A DNA stretch of 64,000 nt from Sphingomonas sp. IBVSS2 (GTDB lineage: Bacteria; Pseudomonadota; Alphaproteobacteria; Sphingomonadales; Sphingomonadaceae). Shown piece by piece: positions 44,815 through 54,258 of this stretch. Location: the NCBI RefSeq assembly GCF_002127225.1, contig NZ_NFUR01000005.1:62001-126000 (forward strand). The letters run 5' to 3'. A program made the position numbers and the translations under genes. Below the pieces are notes generated by a model. That model worked only from the letters and a program-made list of their open reading frames with translations. It was not told the origin of the DNA and made no database searches. Each line of letters starts with the position of its first letter. Within the stretch, counting starts at the first letter, position 1.

Positions 44815-45530
44815 GCGAACCGGACCAGAAGCAGCGCCGCGAGCAGCAGGCAGGTCTCGGTCGCTTCGATCCCGCCGCCATGCCCGTCGCCCGAAATGCC
44901 GCCGAGCTTGCGCCACAGCCATGCGGCCCAGCCGAACAGCAGCAGCGGGGTGGCGAGCAGGCTGGGCGAGAACCAGGCGGCGGCGAGCAGCGCCACCGTC
45001 CAGATCGCCAGGTCCACCGGACGCACCGCATCGCGGAACCGCGCGGCGAGGCCGGGATGGAGATCGGGCAGCCAGCGCGTCCAGAACAGGGGTCCGATGC
45101 GTGCCGCGAACGGGACCAGGGCGATGGCGGCATAGGCGTTGCTGGCGACCAGCGCGTGCAGCAGCAGGAGCTTGGCGAGCAGCTGCAGCCCGATCGCCAC
45201 CGTGCCGAAGCTGCCGATATGCGGGTCGGCGAGCACCGCCAGGACGCGGTCGCGATCCTTGTGCGCGGCCCCGCAGGCATCGGCGATGTCGCCTAGCCCG
45301 TCGAGATGCAGCGCGCCGGTGACCGCTACCCACAGCGCCAGCCCCGCCAGCGCCGCCGTCCAGGGATCGATCTCCGCGCCCGCCCGGCATCCGGCGGCGA
45401 CGATCGCTCCCACGATCAGCCCCACTGCCGGGAACCAGCGCATCGAGGCGGCGAATTCCGCGGCGCTCACCGTGACCCGCGGTGTCGGCAGCCGCGTGAG
45501 GAACTGGATCGCGACGATCAGCCCCTTCAC
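44811..45530 (-). CDS. cobS: Adenosylcobinamide-GDP ribazoletransferase (cobalamin synthase)
   Basis: 239 residues, polytopic membrane protein. Marks: AIQFLTRLPTP, HLDGLGDIADACGA, KDPHIGSFG-like ADPHIGSFG, and GHGGGIEATE near the C-terminus. GTG 45530 is the start. It joins adenosylcobinamide-GDP and alpha-ribazole. Overlaps the phosphatase stop by 4 bp. Confidence 0.94.
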   Translation of the reverse strand: MKGLIVAIQFLTRLPTPRVTVSAAEFAASMRWFPAVGLIVGAIVAAGCRAGAEIDPWTAALAGLALWVAVTGALHLDGLGDIADACGAAHKDRDRVLAVLADPHIGSFGTVAIGLQLLAKLLLLHALVASNAYAAIALVPFAARIGPLFWTRWLPDLHPGLAARFRDAVRPVDLAIWTVALLAAAWFSPSLLATPLLLFGWAAWLWRKLGGISGDGHGGGIEATETCLLLAALLLVRFA

Positions 45531-46081
45531 GGGTAGATCCCGACGATCTGGGCACCCGGCCGCGCACCCGGCCACACCCGCAGCGAGACCAGCACGCCAT
45601 AGGGCAGGTCGAACGCCCAGAGCCGGGGCTGCTCGAAGCCGCACAGCACGTGCAGCGCGGCCCGGATCGCGCCGCCATGGGTGACGACCAGGGTGGGCGC
45701 CGGTGCCAGCGCGTCGATTGCCGCGGCGATGCGGGCGACGAGCGCCGACCAGCGCTCGCCGCCCGGCGGCGGATTGGCGTCCGGGTCCGCCCAGAAACGG
45801 GTGAGCGCATCGGGATCGACCTGATCGGGCGCGAGCCCGTCCCATGCGCCGAAATCCAGTTCGCGCCAGCGCGGGTCGAGAGTCGGCCTGCCGATCGCCT
45901 CGGCGGCGGCGCGGGCGCGGTGCAGGTCCGAAGCCACGATATGCTCGACGCCCAGATCCGCCGCTTGCGCCACGCATGCCGCGATGCCTTCGGCGGTCGG
46001 TGCGCAATCGGTGCGGCCCATCAGCCGCCCGGACAGGGCGGGTGCGCCATGGCGCAGCAGATGGAGCGCGAAGCTGGTCAC
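45527..46081 (-). CDS. Alpha-ribazole phosphatase-like histidine phosphatase
   Basis: 184 residues. LLRHG carries the catalytic His, with DLHRARAAAEAI (Arg), WRELDFGAWDG and VVTHGGAIRA (second His). The phosphoglycerate-mutase-type fold and position between cobT and cobS argue for removing phosphate from alpha-ribazole-phosphate or from cobalamin-5'-phosphate. GTG start 46081; 4-bp overlap with cobT. Confidence 0.88.
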   Translation of the reverse strand: MTSFALHLLRHGAPALSGRLMGRTDCAPTAEGIAACVAQAADLGVEHIVASDLHRARAAAEAIGRPTLDPRWRELDFGAWDGLAPDQVDPDALTRFWADPDANPPPGGERWSALVARIAAAIDALAPAPTLVVTHGGAIRAALHVLCGFEQPRLWAFDLPYGVLVSLRVWPGARPGAQIVGIYP

Positions 46082-47091
46082 AGCGAGCCGGATACCCGCG
46101 CCTCGGCGAATGTCGCCATCTGGTCGTGCGCGGCCAGCGCGGCGCGGATCACGCCGACCGCGACTGCCGCGCCGCTGCCCTCGCCCAGCCGCATGCCGAG
46201 CGCCAGCAGCGGCTCCAGCCCGAGCCGGGCGAGCAGGCGGGCATGGCCGGGCTCGGCCGAGACATGGCCGGCGATGCAGTGCGCGACGATCGCCGCATTG
46301 TCGGCGGCGAGCGGGGCGATCGCCGCGCTGCCGATGAACCCGTCGAGCACCACCGGGATGCCGCGCTGGCGCGCGCGCAGCACGGCACCGGCGATCGCGA
46401 CGATCTCGCGTCCGCCCAGGCGGCGCAGCGTCTCGAACGCATCGGCCGGCGCATCGGCATGGCAGGCGAGGGCGCGCTCGACCACGGCGGTCTTGCGCGC
46501 GATCCCTTCCGCGTCCACGCCGGTGCCGGGGCCGATCCAGTCCGCGGCCGCGCCGCCGAAGCTGCGCAGGCAGAGCGCGGCGGCGGCGGTCGAGTTGCCG
46601 ATGCCCATCTCGCCGATGGTGAGCAGGTCGAGATCCCCAGTCACGGCGGCGGCACCGGCATCGAGCGCGGCGAGGCATTCGGCCTCGGTCATCGCCGGAG
46701 CGATCGTGAAGTCGGCCGTGGGCTTGTCGAGATCGAGCGCGGTTACCGCCAGCTCCAGCCCGGCCGCGCCCGACAGTGCGTTGATCGCCGCGCCGCCGGC
46801 CTCGAAATTGGCGACCATCTGTGCGGTCACGCTTGCCGGGAAGGCACTGACACCGTGCACGGTCACGCCGTGATTGCCGGCGAAGATCGCGGTGCGGGCG
46901 CGCGCGATCCTTGGCCTTGCGGTGCCCTGCCAGCCGGCGAGGAAGACCGCGATCTCCTCGAGCCGGCCGAGCGAGCCGGCCGGCTTGGTCAGCTCGGCCT
47001 GGCGGGCGCGGGCGGCGGCGATGGCGCCCTGGTCGGGGCCGCGCAGATCGGCGAGCGCGGTGCGGAAATCGGCAGGCGAGGCAAAGGTCAT
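46078..47091 (-). CDS. cobT: Nicotinate-nucleotide-dimethylbenzimidazole phosphoribosyltransferase
   Basis: 337 residues with KPAGSLGRLEEIA, GNHGVTVHGVSAFP, GEMGIGNSTAAAAL and the catalytic Glu in the LALGMRLGEGSGAA segment. It makes alpha-ribazole phosphate from DMB. Start ATG 47091; overlaps the DUF1636 gene by 4 bp. Confidence 0.95.
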   Translation of the reverse strand: MTFASPADFRTALADLRGPDQGAIAAARARQAELTKPAGSLGRLEEIAVFLAGWQGTARPRIARARTAIFAGNHGVTVHGVSAFPASVTAQMVANFEAGGAAINALSGAAGLELAVTALDLDKPTADFTIAPAMTEAECLAALDAGAAAVTGDLDLLTIGEMGIGNSTAAAALCLRSFGGAAADWIGPGTGVDAEGIARKTAVVERALACHADAPADAFETLRRLGGREIVAIAGAVLRARQRGIPVVLDGFIGSAAIAPLAADNAAIVAHCIAGHVSAEPGHARLLARLGLEPLLALGMRLGEGSGAAVAVGVIRAALAAHDQMATFAEARVSGSL

Positions 47092-47495
47092 TCGGCGACG
47101 AATCCAGCGGGTGGGGTGCGGGTGATGAAATGGCCCTTAATCCCCTCGGGCCAGGCGGAGTAGGGGACGCGGCCATGCGCGCTCGCCGCATGGTGCACGG
47201 CATAGTCGAGAATGGCGCGCGCGCTCTCCTCGTCCGGCGTGAACCGGCCGAGGACATAGCCGACCTTGCCCGGCGCGCGCAGATGGACGGTGCAGAAATC
47301 GGTGCAGGCGAACAGGCAGGGCATTTCCTGCACCGCGATGCCGGCATAGCGCGGGTCGCTCGCCTGCACCGTGCGCAGGGCGGCGACCAGCCGGGCGCCA
47401 CCGCGCGTGCCTTCGCCATCCTCGCGCGCATCGGCGGAATGACGACAGGTATTGCAGGCGACGACCGCCGGGCCGTCCGCGACGCGCTTCAGCAT
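47088..47495 (-). CDS. DUF1636 cysteine-rich (2Fe-2S ferredoxin-like) protein of the cobalamin operon
   Basis: 135 residues with five Cys: Cys14 and Cys17 (CNTC), Cys60, Cys64 and Cys68 (CLFACTDFC), a thioredoxin-like ferredoxin pattern. The family is regularly found with cobalamin genes but has no established function; an electron donor for corrinoid reduction or a cobalt-binding role are possible. Overlaps cobT (4 bp) and the membrane gene upstream (1 bp). Confidence 0.8.
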   Translation of the reverse strand: MLKRVADGPAVVACNTCRHSADAREDGEGTRGGARLVAALRTVQASDPRYAGIAVQEMPCLFACTDFCTVHLRAPGKVGYVLGRFTPDEESARAILDYAVHHAASAHGRVPYSAWPEGIKGHFITRTPPAGFVAE

Positions 47496-48031
47496 CAGGC
47501 GGCGGCGCGCTTCTGCCGCGGCGCGGGCATGCCGAGCGCGCGCAGCAAATGGTAGAAGGCGTAGAGCCCGATCAGGATCGCGCCGTTGCGCAGGAACTGG
47601 TCGAGCGAATGGCCCGGATGGAGCGTGATCGCGACGCCGCCGAGCACCGCCGCCCAGCACAGGGTCACCAGCTTGCCGGCAACGAATGCCGCGACATAGG
47701 CGATGGCGAGCCGGGCGGCGGTCGACCGTACCCGCAGCCGGGCGAGCGCCGCATAGGCGCCGATCGCCGACCCCGCCGCCGCGGTGCCGAGCCCGACGCC
47801 CCACAGGAGCGTCTTCGGGTCGTGCGGATAATGGAGGAAGAGGAAGCCCACCGCCTGGTTGGCGCCCCAGGCGGCGAGCGCGAGCGCGATCCCGTCGCGC
47901 CGGCGCATGTGCACCGCCGCCAGCGCGGCGAGCGCCGCGACCGGGGCCGTGCAGGCAAGGACGAAGCTCGTCGCCATGCTCGCCAGGGTGAGCAGCATGA
48001 TCCACAGCGTGGAGGCGCGTGCCTGCGTCAT
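47495..48031 (-). CDS. Unknown six-helix membrane protein, candidate cobalt/corrinoid transporter
   Basis: 178 residues, about six hydrophobic helices (10-28, 28-42, 48-66, 75-97, 106-132, 148-166). A Cys27 in LACTAP, a YPHDP loop and a short basic C-terminus stand out. Size and topology fit ECF-type S-components, including solitary B12 transporters such as BtuM, but no motif proves this. It lies between btuB and cobT in a B12-riboswitch operon. ATG 48031 has GGGAGAAG upstream. Confidence 0.65.
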   Translation of the reverse strand: MTQARASTLWIMLLTLASMATSFVLACTAPVAALAALAAVHMRRRDGIALALAAWGANQAVGFLFLHYPHDPKTLLWGVGLGTAAAGSAIGAYAALARLRVRSTAARLAIAYVAAFVAGKLVTLCWAAVLGGVAITLHPGHSLDQFLRNGAILIGLYAFYHLLRALGMPAPRQKRAAA

Positions 48032-48045
48032 AGTGTCTTCTCCCA

Positions 48046-50001
48046 TCAGAAGCGCCCGCGAATGCCGGCATAGATGCTGCGGCCCAGCGTGCCGTAGCGA
48101 TAGGCGGTCATGTAGGTCTCGTCGAACAGGTTCTCGGCGCGCGCGAACACGCTGAGATTGTCGCCGGCCTTCAGCTCGGCGCGCAGGTCGACCAGCGTAT
48201 AGCCGTCGAGCCGGGTGGTGTTGGCCGCATTGTCGAAGCTGTGGCCCGACCAGCGCACCGCGGCGCCGGTGGTGAGGCCGAAGGGGAAGGCGTAGCTGAT
48301 CGAGCCGTTGGCGCTGTTCTGCGGGCGGCGCGGCAGCCACTTGCCGAAATTCGCGGTGCCCGGCGAGCGATCCTCGGCGACGATCCAGCTGTAATTGCCG
48401 TCGAGCGTGAAGCCGCCCAGGCGGAGCGCGCCGGCGGCTTCGATGCCATGCGCCTGTGCGCGCGCGACGTTCGAATAATAGCCCGAGCGGCGGGTGGTGC
48501 CGCCCGGCACGAAGCAGAGCGGCACGGTCGAAGTCGCGGTGCAGCTGTTGAAGATGATCTGGCTGGTGGTGGTGCGCTCGAACCAGGTCGCGCCGAAGGT
48601 CAGCGCGCGGCCGAACAGCTGCTGCTCGACGCCCGCTTCCCAGCCATTGGCCCGCTCGGGATCGAGTGCGGTGTTCCCATATTCGCTGAACTGCTGGTAG
48701 AGCGTCGGCGCCTTGAAGCCCTCGCCATAGCTGGCGCGCAGGATCGTGCCGGTGGCCAGGCGCCACACTCCGCCCGCCGCGAACAGGGTCTGGCCGCCGA
48801 AGCGGTTGTGATCGTCGTAGCGGACGCCGCCGTTCAGGGTCAGCCCGTCGATCGGCTCGACGCTGATCTGGGCATAGGCGCTGGTGATCTCGGCATCGCC
48901 GCGCGCGAATGCCGGGAGAGGCGTGGCGAGCGAAGCCGCGGGCGAGCGGCTGCGGAACTTCGAATTCTCGTTCTCCACCCCGAACACCGCGGAGACGCGC
49001 TTGGTGAAGGCGAAGCTGCCCTGATATTCCAGCCGCTGGTTGCGGCCGTTGGATTCGAAGCTGAGCGGGCGGGCGCGAGTGGGGCCGTAGCTGTCGCGAT
49101 CGGTGTCGGTATAGGCATAGGCGAAGCGGTTGCGCAGCCGGCCGCCGAGCAGGTCGAGGTTCACGCCCGCATAGCCGACGAACTCCGCGTTCAGCGAATA
49201 GTCGCTGCTGTCGCCGGTGGTCGCGTCGATCTCGGTGCGGCCGTTCGAATAATAGCCGCGCACCTCGAAGCTGAGGTTGCTCGCCAGCGCCAGTTCGGCA
49301 CGGCCGGTGGCGCTGCGATTGGTATAGCCGTCGGTTTCCCTGCCGCCGAATGCCGGGGCGATCGCCGAGATGCCGGCGGTGGTGAAGCTCTGGCCGCCGA
49401 GACGCCAGCGCAGCGGCCCGGTGCGGCCGCCGATCGCGGCGCGGGCGCTCACCGTCTCGCGCGAGCCGGCCTCGATGTCGAAGCTGCCTTCCAGCGGCTT
49501 CTCCGGCGCGGCGGTCACGATGTTGACCACGCCGCCGATCGCCTGGCTGCCCCACAGGATCGACTGGGGCCCGCGCAGCACTTCGATGCGCGCCGCGTCG
49601 CCGACCAGCAGGTTGGCGAAATTATAGCCGCCGCCGGTGGCCGCGGGATCGTTGAGCTTCACCCCGTCGATCACCACCACGGTCTGGTCGGCCTCGGCGC
49701 CGCGGATGCGCAGCGACGTCGAGGTGCCATAGCCGCCGTTGCGCGAGACGCTGATGCCGGGCGTGCGCAGCAGCAGCTCGGTCGCGCCGATATCCTGGCT
49801 GCGGTCGATCGCCGCCTTGTCGAGCACCGTGATCGAGGCGGGGACCTGGTCGATGTTCACCGGCGCGCGGGTGGCGGTGACGGTGATCTGGTCGCTGTCC
49901 TCGGCCGCCGCCGCATCGGGCGCGGGCGCCTGCTGGGCGAAGGCCGCGGGCGCGGCGGCCAGGGCGAGGAACGAGGCGGAGAAACGGAGAACGGACTTCA
50001 T
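48046..50001 (-). CDS. btuB: TonB-dependent vitamin B12 receptor BtuB, copy 1
   Basis: 651 residues. Signal peptide (FSASFLALAAAPAAFAQ), TonB box DQITVTATR, plug with VLDKAAIDRS, LRIRGAEADQTVVVIDGVKLND and IEVLRGPQSILWGSQAIGGVVNIVT, barrel ending in IRGRF. Wording follows BtuB closely (VIDGVxxNDP). It is headed by a cobalamin riboswitch 157 bp upstream. It binds corrinoids at the cell surface. Confidence 0.92.
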   Translation of the reverse strand: MKSVLRFSASFLALAAAPAAFAQQAPAPDAAAAEDSDQITVTATRAPVNIDQVPASITVLDKAAIDRSQDIGATELLLRTPGISVSRNGGYGTSTSLRIRGAEADQTVVVIDGVKLNDPAATGGGYNFANLLVGDAARIEVLRGPQSILWGSQAIGGVVNIVTAAPEKPLEGSFDIEAGSRETVSARAAIGGRTGPLRWRLGGQSFTTAGISAIAPAFGGRETDGYTNRSATGRAELALASNLSFEVRGYYSNGRTEIDATTGDSSDYSLNAEFVGYAGVNLDLLGGRLRNRFAYAYTDTDRDSYGPTRARPLSFESNGRNQRLEYQGSFAFTKRVSAVFGVENENSKFRSRSPAASLATPLPAFARGDAEITSAYAQISVEPIDGLTLNGGVRYDDHNRFGGQTLFAAGGVWRLATGTILRASYGEGFKAPTLYQQFSEYGNTALDPERANGWEAGVEQQLFGRALTFGATWFERTTTSQIIFNSCTATSTVPLCFVPGGTTRRSGYYSNVARAQAHGIEAAGALRLGGFTLDGNYSWIVAEDRSPGTANFGKWLPRRPQNSANGSISYAFPFGLTTGAAVRWSGHSFDNAANTTRLDGYTLVDLRAELKAGDNLSVFARAENLFDETYMTAYRYGTLGRSIYAGIRGRF

Positions 50002-50157
50002 TGCGTGCAACCCATGACGACGCCGCATCCGTGCAAGGCCGACGCCGCTGCCGCCAGGGGCGAGCGCCATCGTCCGCGCACGCACGCGGCCAACCTTGTC
50101 GTCGCTCGGGTTCACCCCCGTCCGCCCGGCACACCCTGTCCGCACGAAAGACGACCG

Positions 50158-50314
50158 CGACGGGCAGGTCTCCTGGCTCGCGGGTCGTTGCCGGTCCGGC
50201 CGCCTTCTCGGGTGCAACACCCAATGGCATGAGGCCGATGGCTCGCCGCTTACAGTTGCAGGGGCAGCCGGGATTGTCCCGTTCCCTTTTCATCCCCGTC
50301 TCCGGGGAACCTGT
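50158..50314 (-). ncRNA. Cobalamin riboswitch 1 (AdoCbl-type), upstream of btuB copy 1
   Basis: Read on the minus strand: 5' hairpin GGTTCCCCGGAGACGGGG, the L5 core TGCAACTGTAAGCGGCGAGC, the GCCATTGG element, and the 3' B12 box GCGAGCCAGGAGACCTGCC (50162-50180). These match the class in order and spacing. It sits 13 bp after the stop of the PhyH gene and 156 nt before btuB, so it represses btuB through cob genes when AdoCbl is present; the long leader leaves room for a terminator or RBS-sequestering stem. Confidence 0.93.
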
Positions 50315-50327
50315 CGCGGCGCTGCCC

Positions 50328-51016
50328 TTAGGCGGCCTTCATCCAGACGACAAGCGCGAAGCGCGCCTTGCCCGCGGGGAGCGTGCGATGCGGCGTGAAG
50401 CGATCGAGGAACAGCACGGTGCCGGCCGGACATTCGGGCTGGAGGCGCGGCAGGCCGGCGATCGCTTCCTCGGTGATCCTGAGGCCGTCATCGGTCTCGC
50501 TGGCGAGCGGCGCGTGCTGGCGGCCGGGAATGATCTCCAGCCCGCCATTGCCGGGGCCGGCATCGCACAAGGGGATCCAGGCCGTGGTCCATACCTGGCC
50601 GCAGGACGTGCCGTCATCGCGGGCGACGTCGCTGTGCCAGGCGTGGCGATGCTCGGGAAAGCTGGCGATGCTGGCGCGGACGCGGACGACCTTGCCGGCC
50701 AGCGCACGCTCGCCGATCCGCTCGGCTTCGGCATGCAGGCGCGGATCGTTGGCGATCGCCTGGAGCCGGGGTCCGCGATGCGCATCGGTGCAGATCGCCA
50801 CGCGCAGCAGGTTCGCCTGGCTGCGGTCGTGCGCGTAGATCCGGTCGAGCCGCTCCGCGAGCGGGGCGTCGGGGCAGCTCCTGTCGAAGGGCAGGTACAT
50901 GGCGTGCGAGAGCCGGTCGATATGCTCGGCGATATCCGCCTGGGCGGCCTCCACCAGGGCGCGATCGAACAGCGGCAGCGCGACATGGCCCTGCGCGCGG
51001 TAGAAGGCGGTGTCGC

Positions 51017-51020
<4 letters not shown>
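50328..51020 (-). CDS. PhyH-type Fe(II)/2-oxoglutarate oxygenase in the B12 uptake operon
   Basis: 230 residues, GTG start. The facial triad of the phytanoyl-CoA dioxygenase family is visible as His129-x-Asp131 (HAWHSDV) and His211 (FTPHRTLP), with Arg220 as the 2-oxoglutarate anchor. The 4-bp overlap with btuD and the riboswitch-led operon tie it to corrinoid metabolism. No such enzyme is known to me in B12 pathways; substrate unknown. Confidence 0.85.
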
Positions 51021-51783
<763 letters not shown>

Positions 51784-51787
<4 letters not shown>

Positions 51788-52776
51788 CACAGCCGGCGCT
51801 CCCGCATCAGGTGGATCAGGAAGACCGGCACGCCGAGAAAGGCCGTGACGACGCCGAGCTTGAGTTCGTTCCGGGTGTCGATCAGCCGTACCGCGAGATC
51901 GGCCAGCGTGAGCAGGGCCGCGCCGCCGATCGCCGAGGGGATCAGGATCGCCGAGGGGCTGCGATCGGTGAGCGGGCGGATCAGGTGCGGCACGATCAGG
52001 CCGACAAAGCCGATAGCGCCCGACACGGCCACCGCGCCGCCGACGCCGATCGCGGTGCCGAGCAGCAGCCGGATGCGGGTGCGCCGCAGATCGACGCCGA
52101 GCGCCTGCGCGCCGTCCTCGCCCAGGGTCAGCGCATCGAGCGCGCGCCCGTCCCACAGCAGCAGCGCCGCGCCGATCGCGATGCAGGGATAGGCGATCCA
52201 GACATGCTCGAACGAGCGGTTCTCCAGGCTGCCGAGCAGCCAGGTCATGATCTCCATCGCCGCGAAGGGATTGGGCGAGAGGTTGAGCGCCAGGCTGACG
52301 CCGGCCGTGGCCAAAGTGGCGATCGCGATGCCGGCAAGGATCAGGGTGAGCGGGCTTTCCGAGCGCCCGGCCAGCGCCGACAGGCCGGCCAGCGAGAGCA
52401 GGGCGCCCAGCACCGCCAGCGCCGGCAGCGCCACCGGATGCAGCTCGGCCAGCCCGAAATACAGCGCGGCGACCGCGCCGAGCGAGGCGGCATTGGAGGT
52501 GCCCAGCACCGATGGCTCGGCAAGCGGGTTGCGCAGATAGCCCTGCAGCGCGGCACCGGCCAGGCCGAGCATCGCGCCCACGCCCAGGCCCAGCAGCATG
52601 CGGGGCAGGCGTAGCTCGAGCAGGATGGTGGTGGCGATCCGGTCGCCATGGCCGGTGAAGGCGGCGAGCATCCGGGCAAGCGACAGATGGACCGGCCCGA
52701 ACAGGAGCGATCCGATCGCGGCGGCCAGCGTGAGGGCCAGCAGCCCGGCGATCAACAAGGGGCGGGAGAGCGTCAT
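51784..52776 (-). CDS. btuC: Vitamin B12 ABC importer permease
   Basis: 330 residues, about ten helices, FecCD family. LRLPRMLLGLGVGAMLGLAGAALQG (LRLPR start) and the coupling region GAIGFVGLIVPHLIRPL are diagnostic. Assignment to B12 rather than iron comes from neighbours and the riboswitch. Overlaps btuF by 4 bp. Confidence 0.92.
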
Positions 52777-53630
52777 CGGGCGTGGGTCCGATCCTGAAAA
52801 CGGGCCAGCTGCCGCGCCATCCCCTGGGCGGCATCGACATAGGCGGGGCTGCCGCAGACCGTCCAGGCCTGGGGGATGCTGATCCGGGGGATGCCGGCCA
52901 GCGCCGGGTGGTGGAGCATCTCGGTGCCCTGGTCGGCGACCTTGTCGGTCGCGCTCTCGACGATCAGATAGTCGGGCTGGGCCGCCACCATCTCCTCGAT
53001 GCTCAGCTGCGAGAGCGGCGGCTTGCCGAGCTTCGCCGCCAGGTTCACCAGCCCCATGCGCCGCATCAGATCGTCGATCAGCGTGCCGGTGCCGGTCATG
53101 AAGCCGCGCCGCTGATAATAGGCCGCGACCTTGCCGCCGCCGGGCCTGCCGATCCCGGCGAGCTGCGCCTCCATCCGCGCGACCAGCGCCTCGCCGCGCT
53201 CGGGATGGCCGACCGCCGCGGCGGTCTGGCGGATCGAGGCGTAGATCTCGTCGACCGTGTTGGCGGTCTGGAGATCGAGCAGATGGTAGGAATGGCCCTT
53301 CAGCGCGCGCATCGGCGCGCTGCGGCTGGCCGGCATGCCGATGATCAGGTCGGGATCGATCGCGAGGATCTGCTCGGCCGAATTCTTCAGCACCGGCAGC
53401 CCGCGCGCCTTCGCCGCCTCGCCCGACATCTCGGCATCGGTGGCGTTGCGGGTCACCCCCGCGATCTGGGCGCGATCGGCGAGCGCGAGGACAAGCTGGT
53501 CGGCGCACAGGTTGATCGAGACGATCCGTCTGGGCTTGCCCGCGGCAGGGGCCGATGCCGGGGCGCCAGCCCATAGTGCCGCGCCGCCCAGGGCGAGCAG
53601 CGGCAGGGCCAGGAGCTTGGCCGATGCCAT
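52773..53630 (-). CDS. btuF: Periplasmic cobalamin-binding protein
   Basis: 285 residues with a signal peptide and TroA-like two-lobe fold: RRIVSINLCADQLVLALAD, DLIIGMP, VAAYYQRRGFMTGTGTLIDDLM and the C-terminal IPQAWTVCGSPAYVDAAQ. It delivers corrinoid to BtuCD. ATG 53630 shares a base with the cobO stop. Confidence 0.9.
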   Translation of the reverse strand: MASAKLLALPLLALGGAALWAGAPASAPAAGKPRRIVSINLCADQLVLALADRAQIAGVTRNATDAEMSGEAAKARGLPVLKNSAEQILAIDPDLIIGMPASRSAPMRALKGHSYHLLDLQTANTVDEIYASIRQTAAAVGHPERGEALVARMEAQLAGIGRPGGGKVAAYYQRRGFMTGTGTLIDDLMRRMGLVNLAAKLGKPPLSQLSIEEMVAAQPDYLIVESATDKVADQGTEMLHHPALAGIPRISIPQAWTVCGSPAYVDAAQGMARQLARFQDRTHAR

Positions 53631-54238
53631 CAGAACTCGATCCCCGCCTGCGCCTTGACGTTCTGCTCGCGGAAGGGGTGCTTCACCTGGGCCATCTCGG
53701 TGACGAGGTCGGCGGCGTCGATCAGCGCCTGGGGCGCGTTGCGGCCGGTGACGATCACATGCTTCATCGCCGGCTTGGCGGCCAGCGCCGCAAGCACTTC
53801 GTCCGTCGGCAGATAGTCGTAGCGCAGCACGATGTTGAGCTCGTCGGCTATCACCATCGCATAGCCGGGATCGGCGATCATCCGCTTCACTTCTTCCCAG
53901 GCTTCGCGCGCCACGGCGATGTCGCGCGCGCGGTCCTGCGTGTCCCAGGTGAAGCCCTCGCCCATCGGCTTGAACTCGATCAGGTCGGGGAAGCGGTCGA
54001 ACACCGCCTTCTCGCCGGTGGCCATCGCGCCCTTCACGAACTGGACCATGCCCACCTTCATGCCGTGCCCGATCGCGCGCACCGCCATGCCGAGCGCGGC
54101 GGAGGTCTTGCCCTTGCCCGGCCCGGTATGGACGATGACCAGGCCCTTCTCCACCGTCTTGGTGGCGAGCTTCTTGGCCTGGGCGGCCTGGACCTTCTTC
54201 ATCTTCGCATTGTGTTCGTCGTCGGTGCGCTGCGTCAC
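53630..54238 (-). CDS. cobO: Cob(I)yrinic acid a,c-diamide adenosyltransferase
   Basis: 202 residues, CobA/CobO type: P-loop VHTGPGKGKTSAALG, VGMVQFVKG, VIADELNIVLRYDYL and VIVTGRNAP. It transfers adenosyl from ATP to cob(I)alamin/corrinoids, so imported corrinoids become active. Placed between btuB2 and btuF, right behind the entry receptor. Confidence 0.95.
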   Translation of the reverse strand: MTQRTDDEHNAKMKKVQAAQAKKLATKTVEKGLVIVHTGPGKGKTSAALGMAVRAIGHGMKVGMVQFVKGAMATGEKAVFDRFPDLIEFKPMGEGFTWDTQDRARDIAVAREAWEEVKRMIADPGYAMVIADELNIVLRYDYLPTDEVLAALAAKPAMKHVIVTGRNAPQALIDAADLVTEMAQVKHPFREQNVKAQAGIEF

Positions 54239-54258
54239 GGCCGCTTCCCCCTTTGACT

